Assembly (NCBI RefSeq): GCF_900091435.1
Contig: NZ_FMCS01000001.1
Span: 62,001 to 126,000, forward strand
Length of the DNA: 64,000 bases
Source of the DNA: Micromonospora chaiyaphumensis
Lineage (GTDB): Bacteria; Actinomycetota; Actinomycetes; Mycobacteriales; Micromonosporaceae
Direction of reading: 5' to 3'
In this document: positions 45,355 to 53,997 of the stretch, one piece after another
How the letters are laid out: each line of letters opens with the position of its first letter
Position numbering within the stretch: the stretch's first letter is position 1
The notes under the pieces: model-generated
What the model was told of the DNA's origin: nothing
Database searches by the model: none
The model's input: the letters and a program-made list of their open reading frames with translations, nothing else
Program-made: the position numbers and the translations under genes

Positions 45355-46392
45355 ATGCCCGACATCGTGTCCAGCCGCCGGCTCTCCCGCCGTGGCCTCC
45401 TCGCCGCCGCCGGTGCCGCCGGCCTCACCGCTCTCCTCGCCGGCTGCGGCAAGGACGGCGGCGACGCCCCCACCAGCGCCGGCCCGATCGGCGGCCCCTG
45501 GTCGTTCACCGACGACCGGTCCGAGAAGGTCGACGCCGCCGCGCGACCGTCCCGGATCGTCGCCTTCACCGGAGTCGCCGCCGCCCTGGTCGACTTCGGA
45601 CTCGACAAGCAGATCGTCGGCGTGTTCGGCGAGACGAAGAAGGCCGACGGCAGCAAGGAGCCGCAGGCCGGCGACCTCAACGTCGAGCAGGTCGAGATCC
45701 TCGGCAACGCGTGGGGCGAGTTCAACCTCGAGAAGTACGCCGGCCTCCGGCCCGACCTGCTGGTCACCCACATGTACGACCCGGGCGCGCTCTGGTACGT
45801 CCCGGACGAGAGCAAGGCGAAGATCCTCCCGCTGGCGCCGAGCGTCGCCATCACCACCGCCCGCGTGCCGATGACCAAGCCGATCGAGCGGTACGCCGAA
45901 CTCGCCGGCTCCCTCGGCGCCGATCTGAACGCGAAGAAGGTCACCGACGCGAAGGCCCGGTTCACCGCCGCCGCCGACGCGGTGCGCCAGGCGGTCAAGG
46001 CGAACCCGGGCATCAAGGTGATGGCCGCCTCCGGCAGCCCCGACCTGTTCTACGTCTCCAACCCGAAGGTCAGCACCGACCTCATGTACTTCGCCGAACT
46101 CGGCGTCGACATCGTGGTGCCGACCAAGCTCGAACAGGGCGACTACTTCGAGGCGCTGAGCTGGGAGAACACGGCCAAGTTCCCGGCCGACCTCATCCTG
46201 CTCGACAACCGCCCCACCGCCCTGCAGCCGAAGGACCTCGCCGCCAAGCCCACCTGGGCGCAGCTGCCCGCGGTCAAGGCCAACCAGGTCACCCCGTGGG
46301 ACGCGGTGCCCCGCTTCTCGTACGCCGGCGCCGCCCCGCTGCTGGAGAACCTCGCCACCGCCATCCGGGGCGCCAGGAAGGTCACGGCGTGA
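45355..46392 (+). CDS. Iron-siderophore-binding lipoprotein
   Basis: The 345-residue protein has a twin-arginine signal (S-R-R-G-L-L) with lipobox L-A-G-C at Cys31, so it is probably exported folded and lipid-anchored. The mature part is a FepB/FecB-like helical-backbone binding protein (R-P-S-R-I-V-A-F-T-G-V-A-A-A-L, L-R-P-D-L-L-V-T-H, P-A-V-K-A-N-Q-V). The ATG at 45355 has GAAAG upstream; an earlier ATG at 45319 is possible. Its stop overlaps the reductase GTG. Confidence 0.9.
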   Translation: MPDIVSSRRLSRRGLLAAAGAAGLTALLAGCGKDGGDAPTSAGPIGGPWSFTDDRSEKVDAAARPSRIVAFTGVAAALVDFGLDKQIVGVFGETKKADGSKEPQAGDLNVEQVEILGNAWGEFNLEKYAGLRPDLLVTHMYDPGALWYVPDESKAKILPLAPSVAITTARVPMTKPIERYAELAGSLGADLNAKKVTDAKARFTAAADAVRQAVKANPGIKVMAASGSPDLFYVSNPKVSTDLMYFAELGVDIVVPTKLEQGDYFEALSWENTAKFPADLILLDNRPTALQPKDLAAKPTWAQLPAVKANQVTPWDAVPRFSYAGAAPLLENLATAIRGARKVTA

Positions 46393-47225
46393 CCACCGCC
46401 GTCGCCCTGCGGTACCGGTTCTACGCCGCCCGGGTGACCGCCACCCGGGCGGTGGGCGACTGCCTGGTCCGGGTCACCTTCGGCGGCGCGGACCTCGGCG
46501 GGTTCGCCGGCGGCGGGCGGGACCAGAGCGTCTCGGTCTTCCTGCCGCACCCCGGCCAGGACGCCCCCGTCGTCCCCGTCGAGGCGGGGGAGGACTGGTA
46601 CGCGGCCTGGCGGGCCCTGGATCCGGACGTGCGGGCGGTGATGCGCTCCTACACGATCCGCGCGCAGCGCCCCGAAGCCGGCGAGCTGGACATCGACTTC
46701 GTGCGCCACGGCGACACCGGCCCGGCCACCCGCTGGGCCGGCCGGGCCCGCCCCGGTGACCGGGTGCTGCTGCTCGGCCCGGCCGTGCCCGACGAGCGCA
46801 CGGTGCGCTTCCAGCCGCCCACCGGCGCCGACTCCGTGCTCCTGGTCGCCGACGAGACCGCGCTGCCGGCCGTCGGCGGCATCCTCGACTGGCTGCCCGC
46901 CGGCACCCCGGTCCGGGCCTTCGTCGAGGTGCCCGCGGCCGGCGACATCCAGCCGCTGCCCAGCGCCGCCCGCGCCGAGGTGACCTGGCTGGTCCGGGGC
47001 GCCACCACACCCGGCAGCAGCCTGCTGGCCGACACGCTGCGCGCCGCTCGACTGCCCGGCGCCGCACCGTACGCGTGGATCGCCGGGGAGGCCGGCATGG
47101 TCCGGGCGGTCCGCCGGCACCTCGTCGGCGAGCGCGGCCTGGACCGGCGCCGGGTCACCTTCGCCGGCTACTGGCGGCGCGGCGCGTCGGAGGAGGACCT
47201 CCGGGCCGAGGCCGCAAGCGCCTGA
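46389..47225 (+). CDS. Siderophore-interacting FAD/NAD(P)H reductase
   Basis: This 278-residue SIP-family protein has the FAD-binding R-S-Y-T-I-R, the [11 protein letters not shown] block and the NAD(P)H domain start [15 protein letters not shown]-terminal Y-W-R-R-G motif is typical. SIPs reduce ferric siderophore inside the cell to free the iron, completing the import route encoded around it. GTG 46389 overlaps the upstream stop as GTGA. Confidence 0.92.
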   Translation: MTTAVALRYRFYAARVTATRAVGDCLVRVTFGGADLGGFAGGGRDQSVSVFLPHPGQDAPVVPVEAGEDWYAAWRALDPDVRAVMRSYTIRAQRPEAGELDIDFVRHGDTGPATRWAGRARPGDRVLLLGPAVPDERTVRFQPPTGADSVLLVADETALPAVGGILDWLPAGTPVRAFVEVPAAGDIQPLPSAARAEVTWLVRGATTPGSSLLADTLRAARLPGAAPYAWIAGEAGMVRAVRRHLVGERGLDRRRVTFAGYWRRGASEEDLRAEAASA

Positions 47226-47324
47226 CGGGCGCCGCCGGGACTACCGGAGCGCCGCCGGGGTAGAGGGGAGCGTGACCGCGCCCGGGCCGTACCGCCGGTG
47301 GCGCCCGGACCGCCGGGACGCGCC

Positions 47325-48410
47325 GTGACCGGCGTGGTGGCCGTCGCCCGGCGGCACGCCCAGGAGGCGTACGAGCGGCTGCGCCGGTACTTCATCGTCG
47401 CCCTCCAGGCCGGGCTGGCGGCCGGGCTGTCCTGGTACATCGCCAACACCCTGCTGCACAACCCGCAGCCGCTGTTCGCGCCCGCCGCCGCCGTCGGCAC
47501 CATCGCCGCGGCGATCGGCAACCGGGTACGCCGCACCGCCGAACTGCTCGGCGGGGTGGTCCTCGGGGTGCTCGTGGGCGACGTGATCATCCAGGTGATC
47601 GGGAACGGGCCCGTGCAGACCGGGCTGGTCGTCGCGCTGGCCATCTCGGCGGCGGTGGTGTTCCGCGGCAGCGGGGCGGTGATGGTGCAGGCCGGCAGCA
47701 CGGCCGTCCTGCTGGGCACCGTCGAGCCCGCCGGACCGGACCTCGCCGTGCCGCGGACCGCCAACGCCCTGGTCGGCGGCGGGGTGGCCGTGGTGGTGGC
47801 GCTGCTCCTGCTGCCGCTGAACCCGGTCCGGGTGGTGCACCGGGCCGCCGGTCCCACCCTGGACCTGTTCGCCCACCAGCTGACGGTCGCGGCCGAGGCC
47901 CTCGCCGCCGGCGACCCGGGACGGGCCGACGCCGCGTTGGAGCGGCTCCAGTCCGCCGAGGCGGAGCGGAGACAGACCACCGAGATCGTCGCGGCGGCCG
48001 CGGAGGTGGCGTCGCTGTCCCCGTGGCGGTGGGGGCGCCGGTCCCAGCTGCGCCGCTACGAGCACGCCGCCAACCACCTGGAGCTGGCCTTCACCAACAG
48101 CCGCAACATGGTCCGCCGGGTGGTCGCGCTGCTCGACGCCCGGGAGCCGGTGCCGGCCGACCTGCCGAAGGCGATCGAGACCTTCGGGCAGTCGCTGCGG
48201 CTGCTGCACCGGGACTTCCTGGCCGGCCGGACCCCCGAGATCGCCCGGTCCCGGGCCCTGCACGCCGCCGCCGCGGCCCGCCGGGCCCGGACCGCGGGGC
48301 TCGGCTTCTCCGGCACCATCGTCGCCTCGCAGGTGTTCATCGTGGTCGGCGAGCTGCTGCAGGCGTCCGGGCTGACCAAGGCCGAGGCGGACCGGATGGC
48401 CGGGGTCTGA
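47325..48410 (+). CDS. FUSC/aromatic-acid-exporter-like membrane protein
   Basis: This 361-residue protein has about six N-terminal helices (Y-F-I-V-A-L-Q-A-G-L-A-A-G-L-S-W-Y-I-A start, then A-P-A-A-A-V-G-T-I-A-A and a G-N-R-V-R-R-T-A-E-L-L-G-G-V-V-L-G-V block), a long cytoplasmic helical middle and a last hydrophobic segment. It resembles FUSC/ArAE-type exporters, a half-length version. GTG 47325 is chosen because a short frame with its own ribosome-binding site ends there as GTGA; GTG 47298 is in frame too. The substrate is unknown. Confidence 0.78.
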   Translation: MTGVVAVARRHAQEAYERLRRYFIVALQAGLAAGLSWYIANTLLHNPQPLFAPAAAVGTIAAAIGNRVRRTAELLGGVVLGVLVGDVIIQVIGNGPVQTGLVVALAISAAVVFRGSGAVMVQAGSTAVLLGTVEPAGPDLAVPRTANALVGGGVAVVVALLLLPLNPVRVVHRAAGPTLDLFAHQLTVAAEALAAGDPGRADAALERLQSAEAERRQTTEIVAAAAEVASLSPWRWGRRSQLRRYEHAANHLELAFTNSRNMVRRVVALLDAREPVPADLPKAIETFGQSLRLLHRDFLAGRTPEIARSRALHAAAAARRARTAGLGFSGTIVASQVFIVVGELLQASGLTKAEADRMAGV

Positions 48411-48447
48411 ACGGCCACCGGGGTCCCGCCACCGCCCAAACGACCGT

Positions 48448-48453
48448 TAAGCT
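48448..48453 (+). promoter_or_regulatory. -10 element of a leaderless M24 peptidase transcript
   Basis: TAAGCT fits the TANNNT -10 consensus and ends six bases before the GTG start of the M24 peptidase gene. The gene lacks a clear ribosome-binding site, so transcription probably begins at or near the start codon. Confidence 0.5.
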
Positions 48454-48459
48454 CTGGGG

Positions 48460-49569
48460 GTGGGAACCGACGAGTTGTACCCGGCCGAGCGGCTGGCCGC
48501 CGCCCAGCGCGCCACGGCCGCCGCCGGGCTGGACGCGCTGCTGCTCACCCCGGGCTCCGACCTGCGCTACCTGACCGGCTACGACGCGCACGAGGGGGAG
48601 CGGCTCACCTGCCTGGTGCTCCCCGCCGAGGGCGAGCCCACCCTCATCGTGCCGGTGCTGGAACGCCCCGGCGCGGAGGCCGCGCCCGGCACCGGCTACC
48701 GGATCGTCGACCACGCCGACGGCACCGACCCGTGGCCGCTCGTGCGGGCCGCGCTGCCCGGCCCGGCCACCGCCGTGGGGCTCGCCGACCGGATGTGGGC
48801 CGAGCAGGTGCTCGCCCTGCGCGCCACGCTGCCCGACGCGACCCAGCGGCTCGCCTCCGAGGTGCTGCGCGAGCTGCGGATCCGCAAGTCGCCCGCCGAG
48901 GTGGCCGCCCTGGCCGAGGCGGGCGCCGCGATCGACGCGGTGCACCGGCGGATGGGGGAGTGGCTGCGCCCCGGCCGGACCGAGGCCGAGGTGGCCGCCG
49001 ACATCGCCGCCGCCATCCGGACCGCCGGGCACGTCCGCGTCGACTTCGTCATCGTGGCCGCCGGCCCGAACGGCGCCAGCCCGCACCACCTGACCGGCGA
49101 CCGGCCGATCCGGGCGGGCGAGCCCGTGGTCGTCGACATCGGCGGCACCATGCCGTCCGGCTACCGCTCCGACTGCACCCGCACCTACGTCGCCGGCGGT
49201 CCCGCCCCGGCCGAGTTCACCGACGACTACGCCGTCCTGCACGAGGCGCAGCGCGCCGCCGTGGCGGCCGTCCGCCCGGGGGTGACCGCCGAGGCGCTCG
49301 ACGCGGTCGCCCGGGACATCATCGCCGCCGCCGGTCACGGTGACGCGTTCCTGCACCGCACCGGCCACGGCATCGGCCTCGACACCCACGAGGACCCGTA
49401 CGTCGTGGCCGGCAACCCCCGGCCGCTCGAGGCCGGCATGGCGTTCTCGGTCGAACCCGGGATCTACCTCGCCGGGCGGCACGGCGCCCGGATCGAGGAC
49501 ATCGTCGTCTGCACGACGGACGGCGGGCAGCGGCTCAACACCACCCCCACGGAGCTCATCGCGCTATGA
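48460..49569 (+). CDS. M24-family Xaa-Pro aminopeptidase-like protein
   Basis: This 369-residue protein has an N-terminal creatinase/prolidase domain (G-S-D-L-R-Y-L-T-G-Y) and a C-terminal pita-bread metallopeptidase domain. The metal ligands are visible: V-V-D-I-G-G, S-D-C-T-R-T-Y, H-R-T-G-H-G-I-G, E-P-G-I-Y and R-I-E-D-I. It would release residues before proline in the cytoplasm. The stop overlaps the acyl-CoA dehydrogenase start as ATGA, so the pair is translated together, an odd combination suggesting linked amino-acid or short-acyl catabolism. Confidence 0.88.
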   Translation: MGTDELYPAERLAAAQRATAAAGLDALLLTPGSDLRYLTGYDAHEGERLTCLVLPAEGEPTLIVPVLERPGAEAAPGTGYRIVDHADGTDPWPLVRAALPGPATAVGLADRMWAEQVLALRATLPDATQRLASEVLRELRIRKSPAEVAALAEAGAAIDAVHRRMGEWLRPGRTEAEVAADIAAAIRTAGHVRVDFVIVAAGPNGASPHHLTGDRPIRAGEPVVVDIGGTMPSGYRSDCTRTYVAGGPAPAEFTDDYAVLHEAQRAAVAAVRPGVTAEALDAVARDIIAAAGHGDAFLHRTGHGIGLDTHEDPYVVAGNPRPLEAGMAFSVEPGIYLAGRHGARIEDIVVCTTDGGQRLNTTPTELIAL

Positions 49570-50708
49570 CTGTCGACCGGATCCTCCCCACCGACGAGGC
49601 CCACGACCTGCTGGACCTCGCCACCGAACTCGCCGACCGGGAGCTCGCCCCCAGGGCCGCCGGCTTCGAGGAGCGCGCCGAGTTCCCCCGCGACGTCCTG
49701 CGCACCCTGGGCCGGGCCGGCCTGCTCGGCCTGCCCTACGCCGAGGAGCACGGCGGCGCCGCCCAGCCGTACGAGGTCTACCTCCAGGTGCTGGAGATCC
49801 TCGCCAGCCGCTGGCTCGCCGTCGCCGAGGCGGTCAGCGTGCACACCCTGTCCTGCTACCCGGTCGCCCAGTTCGGCACCGACGCGCAGCGCAAGCTGCT
49901 GCCCGACATGATCGGCGGCGAGCTGCTGGGGGCGTACTGCCTGTCCGAGCCGCAGGGCGGCTCCGACGCCGCGGCCCTGACCACGAAGGCGGTCCGCGAC
50001 GGCGACGACTACGTCGTCTCCGGCACCAAGGCGTGGATCACCCACGCCCGGGTCGCCGACTTCTACAACATCTTCTGCCGCACCGGCGGCCCCGGCCCGA
50101 AGGGCATCTCCTGCCTGCTGGCCGACCGGAACACCCCGGGCATCCACCCGCAGGCCGCCGAGCGGACCATGGGCCTGCACGCCTCCCCGGTCGCCCAGAT
50201 CGCCTTCGACGACGCCCGGGTGTCGGCCGACCGGCTCATCGGCGGCGAGGGGGCGGGCTTCACCATCGCCATGTCGGCCCTGGACTCGGGACGGCTCGGC
50301 ATCGCCGCCTGCGCGGTCGGCCTCGCCCAGGCCGCCCTGGACTACGCCATCGGCTACGCCCGGGAGCGCCAGCAGTTCGGCCGGCCCATCATCGACTTCC
50401 AGGGGCTCGGCTTCACCCTGGCCGACCACGCCACCCAGATCTCCGCCGCCCGGGCGCTGACGCTGGCCGCGGCCCGGCTGCGCGACGCCGGCCGGCCGTA
50501 CTCGATCGAGGCGGCGAAGGCGAAGCTGTTCGCCACCGACATGGCCATGCGGGTGACCACCGACGCGGTGCAGGTGCTCGGTGGCGCCGGCTACGTCGCC
50601 GACCACCCCGTCGAGCGGTACATGCGCGAGGCGAAGGTGCTCCAGATCGTCGAGGGCACCAACCAGATCCAGCGGCTGGTCATCTCCCGGGCCCTCGCCA
50701 AGGGCTGA
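49566..50708 (+). CDS. Acyl-CoA dehydrogenase
   Basis: This 380-residue protein has all acyl-CoA dehydrogenase parts: the N-terminal helical domain, the FAD strand A-Y-C-L-S-E-P-Q-G-G-S-D, W-I-T-H-A in the middle domain, and the C-terminal helical domain with R-Q-Q-F-G-R-P-I and Q-V-L-G-G-A-G-Y. The catalytic base is the Glu of I-V-E-G-T-N-Q-I-Q. The chain-length preference cannot be read. It overlaps the peptidase gene by four bases and precedes an Lrp-type regulator. Confidence 0.92.
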   Translation: MTVDRILPTDEAHDLLDLATELADRELAPRAAGFEERAEFPRDVLRTLGRAGLLGLPYAEEHGGAAQPYEVYLQVLEILASRWLAVAEAVSVHTLSCYPVAQFGTDAQRKLLPDMIGGELLGAYCLSEPQGGSDAAALTTKAVRDGDDYVVSGTKAWITHARVADFYNIFCRTGGPGPKGISCLLADRNTPGIHPQAAERTMGLHASPVAQIAFDDARVSADRLIGGEGAGFTIAMSALDSGRLGIAACAVGLAQAALDYAIGYARERQQFGRPIIDFQGLGFTLADHATQISAARALTLAAARLRDAGRPYSIEAAKAKLFATDMAMRVTTDAVQVLGGAGYVADHPVERYMREAKVLQIVEGTNQIQRLVISRALAKG

Positions 50709-50786
50709 TCGACCCGCTGCGCGACGACCCGGCCCGCACAGCGTCACGGTGGCGGGCCGGGTGCACCGTGGGAGCGCTTTTCCAGG

Positions 50787-50792
50787 TAGGTT
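50787..50792 (+). promoter_or_regulatory. -10 element of a leaderless Lrp-like transcript
   Basis: TAGGTT ends exactly seven bases before the GTG start of the Lrp-like gene, the spacing of leaderless actinobacterial promoters. The palindrome GGTGCACC (50760-50767) lies just upstream, with a partial repeat TTGCACC at 50791-50797, a possible autoregulatory site. Confidence 0.5.
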
Positions 50793-50799
50793 GCACCGC

Positions 50800-51282
50800 G
50801 TGGAGGAGATCGACCGCGCCATCGTCGCCGCACTGACCGGGGACGGTCGGCTGTCGTACACGGACCTCGCCGAGAAGGTGGGGCTGTCGGTGTCGGCCGT
50901 GCACCAGCGGGTCCGCCGGCTGGAGCAGCGCGGCGTCATCAAGGGATACACGGCCCGGGTGTCGTTCGAGGCGCTGGAGCTGCCGCTGACCGCGTTCGTG
51001 GCGATCCGGCCGTTCGACCCCTCGCAGCCGGACGACGCCCCGGAGCGGCTCGCCCACCTGCCCGAGATCGACTCGTGCTACTCGGTGGCCGGCGAGGACT
51101 TCTACCTGCTGCTGGTGCGGGTGGCCAGCCCGGCGGACCTGGAGCGGGTGCTGCAGGAGATCCGGACGGCGGCGAACGTCACGACCCGGACGACCGTCGT
51201 GCTCTCCACCCCGTACGAACACCGCCCGCCGAAGGTCGGCCCGGACCCGGTGGACCAGCACCGGCTGCGCGGCGTCGGCTGA
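50800..51282 (+). CDS. Lrp/AsnC-family regulator
   Basis: This is a 160-residue regulator. Residues 1-50 form the AsnC helix-turn-helix (E-I-D-R-A-I-V-A-A-L, L-S-Y-T-D-L-A-E-K-V-G-L-S-V-S-A-V-H-Q-R-V-R-R-L) and the rest is the RAM ligand domain (I-K-G-Y-T-A-R-V, C-Y-S-V-A-G-E-D-F-Y-L-L-L-V-R-V). Lrp proteins respond to amino acids. It stands after the acyl-CoA dehydrogenase but has its own promoter-like element. It may regulate that pair or distant genes. Confidence 0.9.
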   Translation: MEEIDRAIVAALTGDGRLSYTDLAEKVGLSVSAVHQRVRRLEQRGVIKGYTARVSFEALELPLTAFVAIRPFDPSQPDDAPERLAHLPEIDSCYSVAGEDFYLLLVRVASPADLERVLQEIRTAANVTTRTTVVLSTPYEHRPPKVGPDPVDQHRLRGVG

Positions 51283-51492
51283 GCCGGCGGGCCGACAAGG
51301 CTCCAGGCTCGACCACCACCTCACCGCCGAACGGCATGGATGTCGCCGGACCGGACAGGTGCGGTGGCGCGTGCGCCGCCAGGGGCGGGGACGTGCGGGC
51401 CCGCCCCCGCGGTTCGCCTACTGTGAACCCACCGTTCACCGAGCCGCGACGGCTCGCGGAGCGGGTTCAGCACGGCGAAGAAGGAGTTGGCG

Positions 51493-51579
51493 TTGCATCA
51501 GAACCTGCTGGCGACATGCCGGGGCCGGGCGAGGCGGCCACGGTGGATCGGCCCGTCGTCGATGGGGATCGGGCGGTGA
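51493..51579 (+). CDS. Possible leader peptide ahead of the glycerophosphotransferase gene
   Basis: GAAGGAG (51480-51486) stands six bases before a TTG that opens a 28-codon frame (H-Q-N-L-L-A-T-C-R-G-R-A-R-R-P-R). It ends in a TGA overlapping the in-frame GTG 51576 of the main gene. It may be a translated leader that couples expression, or chance. Confidence 0.3.
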   Translation: MHQNLLATCRGRARRPRWIGPSSMGIGR

Positions 51580-53282
51580 CGGCGGCGAAGCCGGGCCGGT
51601 CCCGGTTGAGCGGAAGGCTGGCGGAGGCGCGGACGTCGGCCGCCGGCGCGCGCCTGCCCGCCCTGACGGTCGAGCTGGCGGCCCTTGCCGCCCTGCTGCT
51701 GGCGGCGGTGGGCGACTCCCGCCTCTGGGCGCTCGCCCCGGCCGTCGTCGCGGTCGGGCTGCTGGCCCGGACCTGGCGCGCCGGCCCGGTGGTCGCCGGC
51801 AGCTCCGTCGTGGCGCGCGTGCTCCTGCTCGCCTGCGCGTACCTGCTCGGCGCGGTCCGCGGTCTCGATCCCACCTTGGCCGTCGGTGTCGCCGTCGCGA
51901 GCCTGGCGGTGCTCATCGAACCGCTGGTGGCGGCCATGTACGAGGCGGTCTACCCCGTCGCGGCCAACCTGCCCGGCCTCGGGTCGCAGCCGGAGCGGAG
52001 CCCCAACCCGGGCCGGGTGGCGCTGGTCAACGGCGCCGCGGTGCTCGTGGCGCTGGTCTGCGCGTTCACCGACCTGTCCGGGGGGATCGCGCTGGCGGTG
52101 GCCGCCGTGGCGCTCGGGTTCACCGGGTTCACCGCGCTGCAGGGGCTGCGGGCGTTCCGGGCGCGGCGCGGCCAGGAGAGGAAGCTGCTCGCCGCGCTGA
52201 CCGCCTACGAGCCGGCCTTCGTGGTGCACTGGAACGCCCCCGCCGGCACCGCCTACCAGCTCGCGATGTGGTTGCCCTACCTGGAGCGCCTCGGCCGGAA
52301 GTTCTTCGTGCTGGTGCGCAACCAGACCAACTTCGACGAGGTCGTGGCCCTCACCAAGGTGCCGGTCGTCATGCGGATGGGGCTGAACCAGCTGGACGAC
52401 GTCATCGCCCCGTCGCTGCGGGCGGCCTTCTACGTCAACACCGCGACGGTGAACAACCACGTCATCCGGTACACGAACCTGAAGCACATCCAGCTCAACC
52501 ACGGCGACAGCGACAAGGTGCCGAGCCACAACCCGGTCTTCCGGATCTACGACAAGAACTTCGTGGCGGGCCAGGCCGCGATCGACCGGTTCGCGGCCAA
52601 CGGCGTCAGCATGCCCGCGGAGATGTTCACCATCGTCGGGCGCCCCCAGGTCGAGAACGTCGAGATCGCCACCGGGCCGATCGCGTCGATCGCCAACCCC
52701 CGGGTCCTGTACGCCCCGACCTGGGCCGGCTTCTACGCCGACTCCAACTACTCGTCGCTGCTGGCCGGCTACGACATCGTCAAGGCGCTCGTCGCTCGCG
52801 GGTGCAGCGTCGTCTTCCGGCCGCACCCGTACTCGAAGCGGTCCGTGGAGCTGACCCGCGAGTGCGAGCGGATCCGCACGCTGCTGGCCGACGACCGCCG
52901 GACGAACGGGCGGCCCCACGTCTTCGGCGCGGAGGCGGAGGTGGCCATGACGGTCGCCGACTGCTTCAACGCCTCGGACGCCATGGTGTCGGACGTGTCG
53001 AGCGTGGTGGCGGACTACCTGTACTCGGAGAAGCCCTTCGTGATGGTGGCCGTCTCGACGCCGGCGGCCCAGTTCGCCGAGGCGTTCCCGCTGGCCCGGG
53101 CGGCCTATGTGATCGACGCCCACGGCGGCCGTGTGCAGGGCCTCGACGCGGCCCTCGACGACCTGCTCGGCAGCGACCCCCTGGCCGCCACCCGGCGCGA
53201 CCTCAAGAAGTACTACCTGGGGGACATCCCGGCGGACCGGTACGCGCAGCGCTTCCTCGACGAGGCCGGTCGCTACCTCTGA
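51516..53282 (+). CDS. CDP-glycerol glycerophosphotransferase-family protein
   Basis: The protein of about 588 residues has four to five hydrophobic segments in its first 260 residues and then a TagB/TagF-like glycosyltransferase-B domain. Visible are H-W-N-A-P-A-G-T-A-Y-Q, I-Q-L-N-H-G-D-S-D-K (the catalytic-histidine region), L-Y-A-P-T-W-A-G-F and D-V-S-S-V-V-A-D-Y-L-Y-S-E-K-P-F. Such enzymes polymerise or prime glycerol-phosphate-type wall polymers at the membrane. The start is uncertain: ATG 51516 has no ribosome-binding site and GTG 51576 overlaps the end of a short upstream frame. The gap 51283-51515 has a TACTGT hexamer (51419) and that short frame. Confidence 0.82.
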   Translation: MPGPGEAATVDRPVVDGDRAVTAAKPGRSRLSGRLAEARTSAAGARLPALTVELAALAALLLAAVGDSRLWALAPAVVAVGLLARTWRAGPVVAGSSVVARVLLLACAYLLGAVRGLDPTLAVGVAVASLAVLIEPLVAAMYEAVYPVAANLPGLGSQPERSPNPGRVALVNGAAVLVALVCAFTDLSGGIALAVAAVALGFTGFTALQGLRAFRARRGQERKLLAALTAYEPAFVVHWNAPAGTAYQLAMWLPYLERLGRKFFVLVRNQTNFDEVVALTKVPVVMRMGLNQLDDVIAPSLRAAFYVNTATVNNHVIRYTNLKHIQLNHGDSDKVPSHNPVFRIYDKNFVAGQAAIDRFAANGVSMPAEMFTIVGRPQVENVEIATGPIASIANPRVLYAPTWAGFYADSNYSSLLAGYDIVKALVARGCSVVFRPHPYSKRSVELTRECERIRTLLADDRRTNGRPHVFGAEAEVAMTVADCFNASDAMVSDVSSVVADYLYSEKPFVMVAVSTPAAQFAEAFPLARAAYVIDAHGGRVQGLDAALDDLLGSDPLAATRRDLKKYYLGDIPADRYAQRFLDEAGRYL

Positions 53283-53290
53283 CCGTCGAC

Positions 53291-53324
53291 GGCTCCGGTT
53301 CGGCGTCGCCGCCGAACCGGAGCC
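53291..53324. terminator. Bidirectional terminator
   Basis: GGCTCCGGTTCGGC and GCCGAACCGGAGCC pair perfectly over fourteen bases around GTCGCC, midway between the convergent glycerophosphotransferase and phosphatase genes. Confidence 0.85.
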
Positions 53325-53337
53325 GGCCGGTGAACGG

Positions 53338-53949
53338 TCAGTGCCGGGCCGCCCGGTCGGGGCCGGTCGTGGTCGTCTGCGGCACCGGCTGGTTCCACCG
53401 CAGGATGACCCGCCGGCCGTGCTCGTGACCGAGCACGCTCACGGTTGCGGTGTCCAGCCGCAGCAGCCCGCCCGCGGACGGCGGCAGGCCGATCCAGCGC
53501 GCGCCGAGGACCCGCAGGCTGTGCGCGTGGCCGACCAGCGCGACGCTGCCCCGCTCCAGCAGCGGGGTCACCCGGTCGAGCACCCGGTCGAGCCGGGCGC
53601 CGACCTCGGCGGGGGACTCCCCGTCGGGGCAGCCGTCGGTCCAGATGTTCCACCGCGGGTTCTCCTCGTGGATGTCCACGGTGGTGCGCCCCTCGTAGGC
53701 GCCGTAGTTCCACTCGGCCAGGTCCGGGTCGGTGGCGTCGACGGTGAGCCCGGCGAGGTGGGCGGTGCGGGTCGCGCGCTGCCGGGGGCTGGACAGGACC
53801 CGGGCGAAGCGCCGGCCCGCGAGCGCCGCGGCGAGCGCCCGCGACTGCCGCTCGCCGTCGGGGGTCAGCTCCAGATCGGTGTACGAGGTGTGCCGGCGGC
53901 TGGCGCTCCAGGTGGTCTCGCCGTGCCGGATCAGCAGGATCTCGCTCAC
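53338..53949 (-). CDS. Histidine phosphatase (phosphoglycerate mutase-like)
   Basis: This 203-residue protein has the phosphatase motif L-I-R-H-G-E-T at the start, S-S-P-R-Q-R-A-T-R-T, E-W-N-Y-G-A-Y-E-G and V-G-H-A-H-S-L-R-V-L-G with the second histidine. Such enzymes dephosphorylate small metabolites; the substrate is open. The GTG at 53949 begins just before the catalytic strand; a TTG at 53961 is in frame. Confidence 0.88.
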   Translation of the reverse strand: MSEILLIRHGETTWSASRRHTSYTDLELTPDGERQSRALAAALAGRRFARVLSSPRQRATRTAHLAGLTVDATDPDLAEWNYGAYEGRTTVDIHEENPRWNIWTDGCPDGESPAEVGARLDRVLDRVTPLLERGSVALVGHAHSLRVLGARWIGLPPSAGGLLRLDTATVSVLGHEHGRRVILRWNQPVPQTTTTGPDRAARH

Positions 53950-53997
53950 CCGTCCAGTCAACCACGGACCGGCGGTCCGGGCTCCCGTGGCGGGAGG

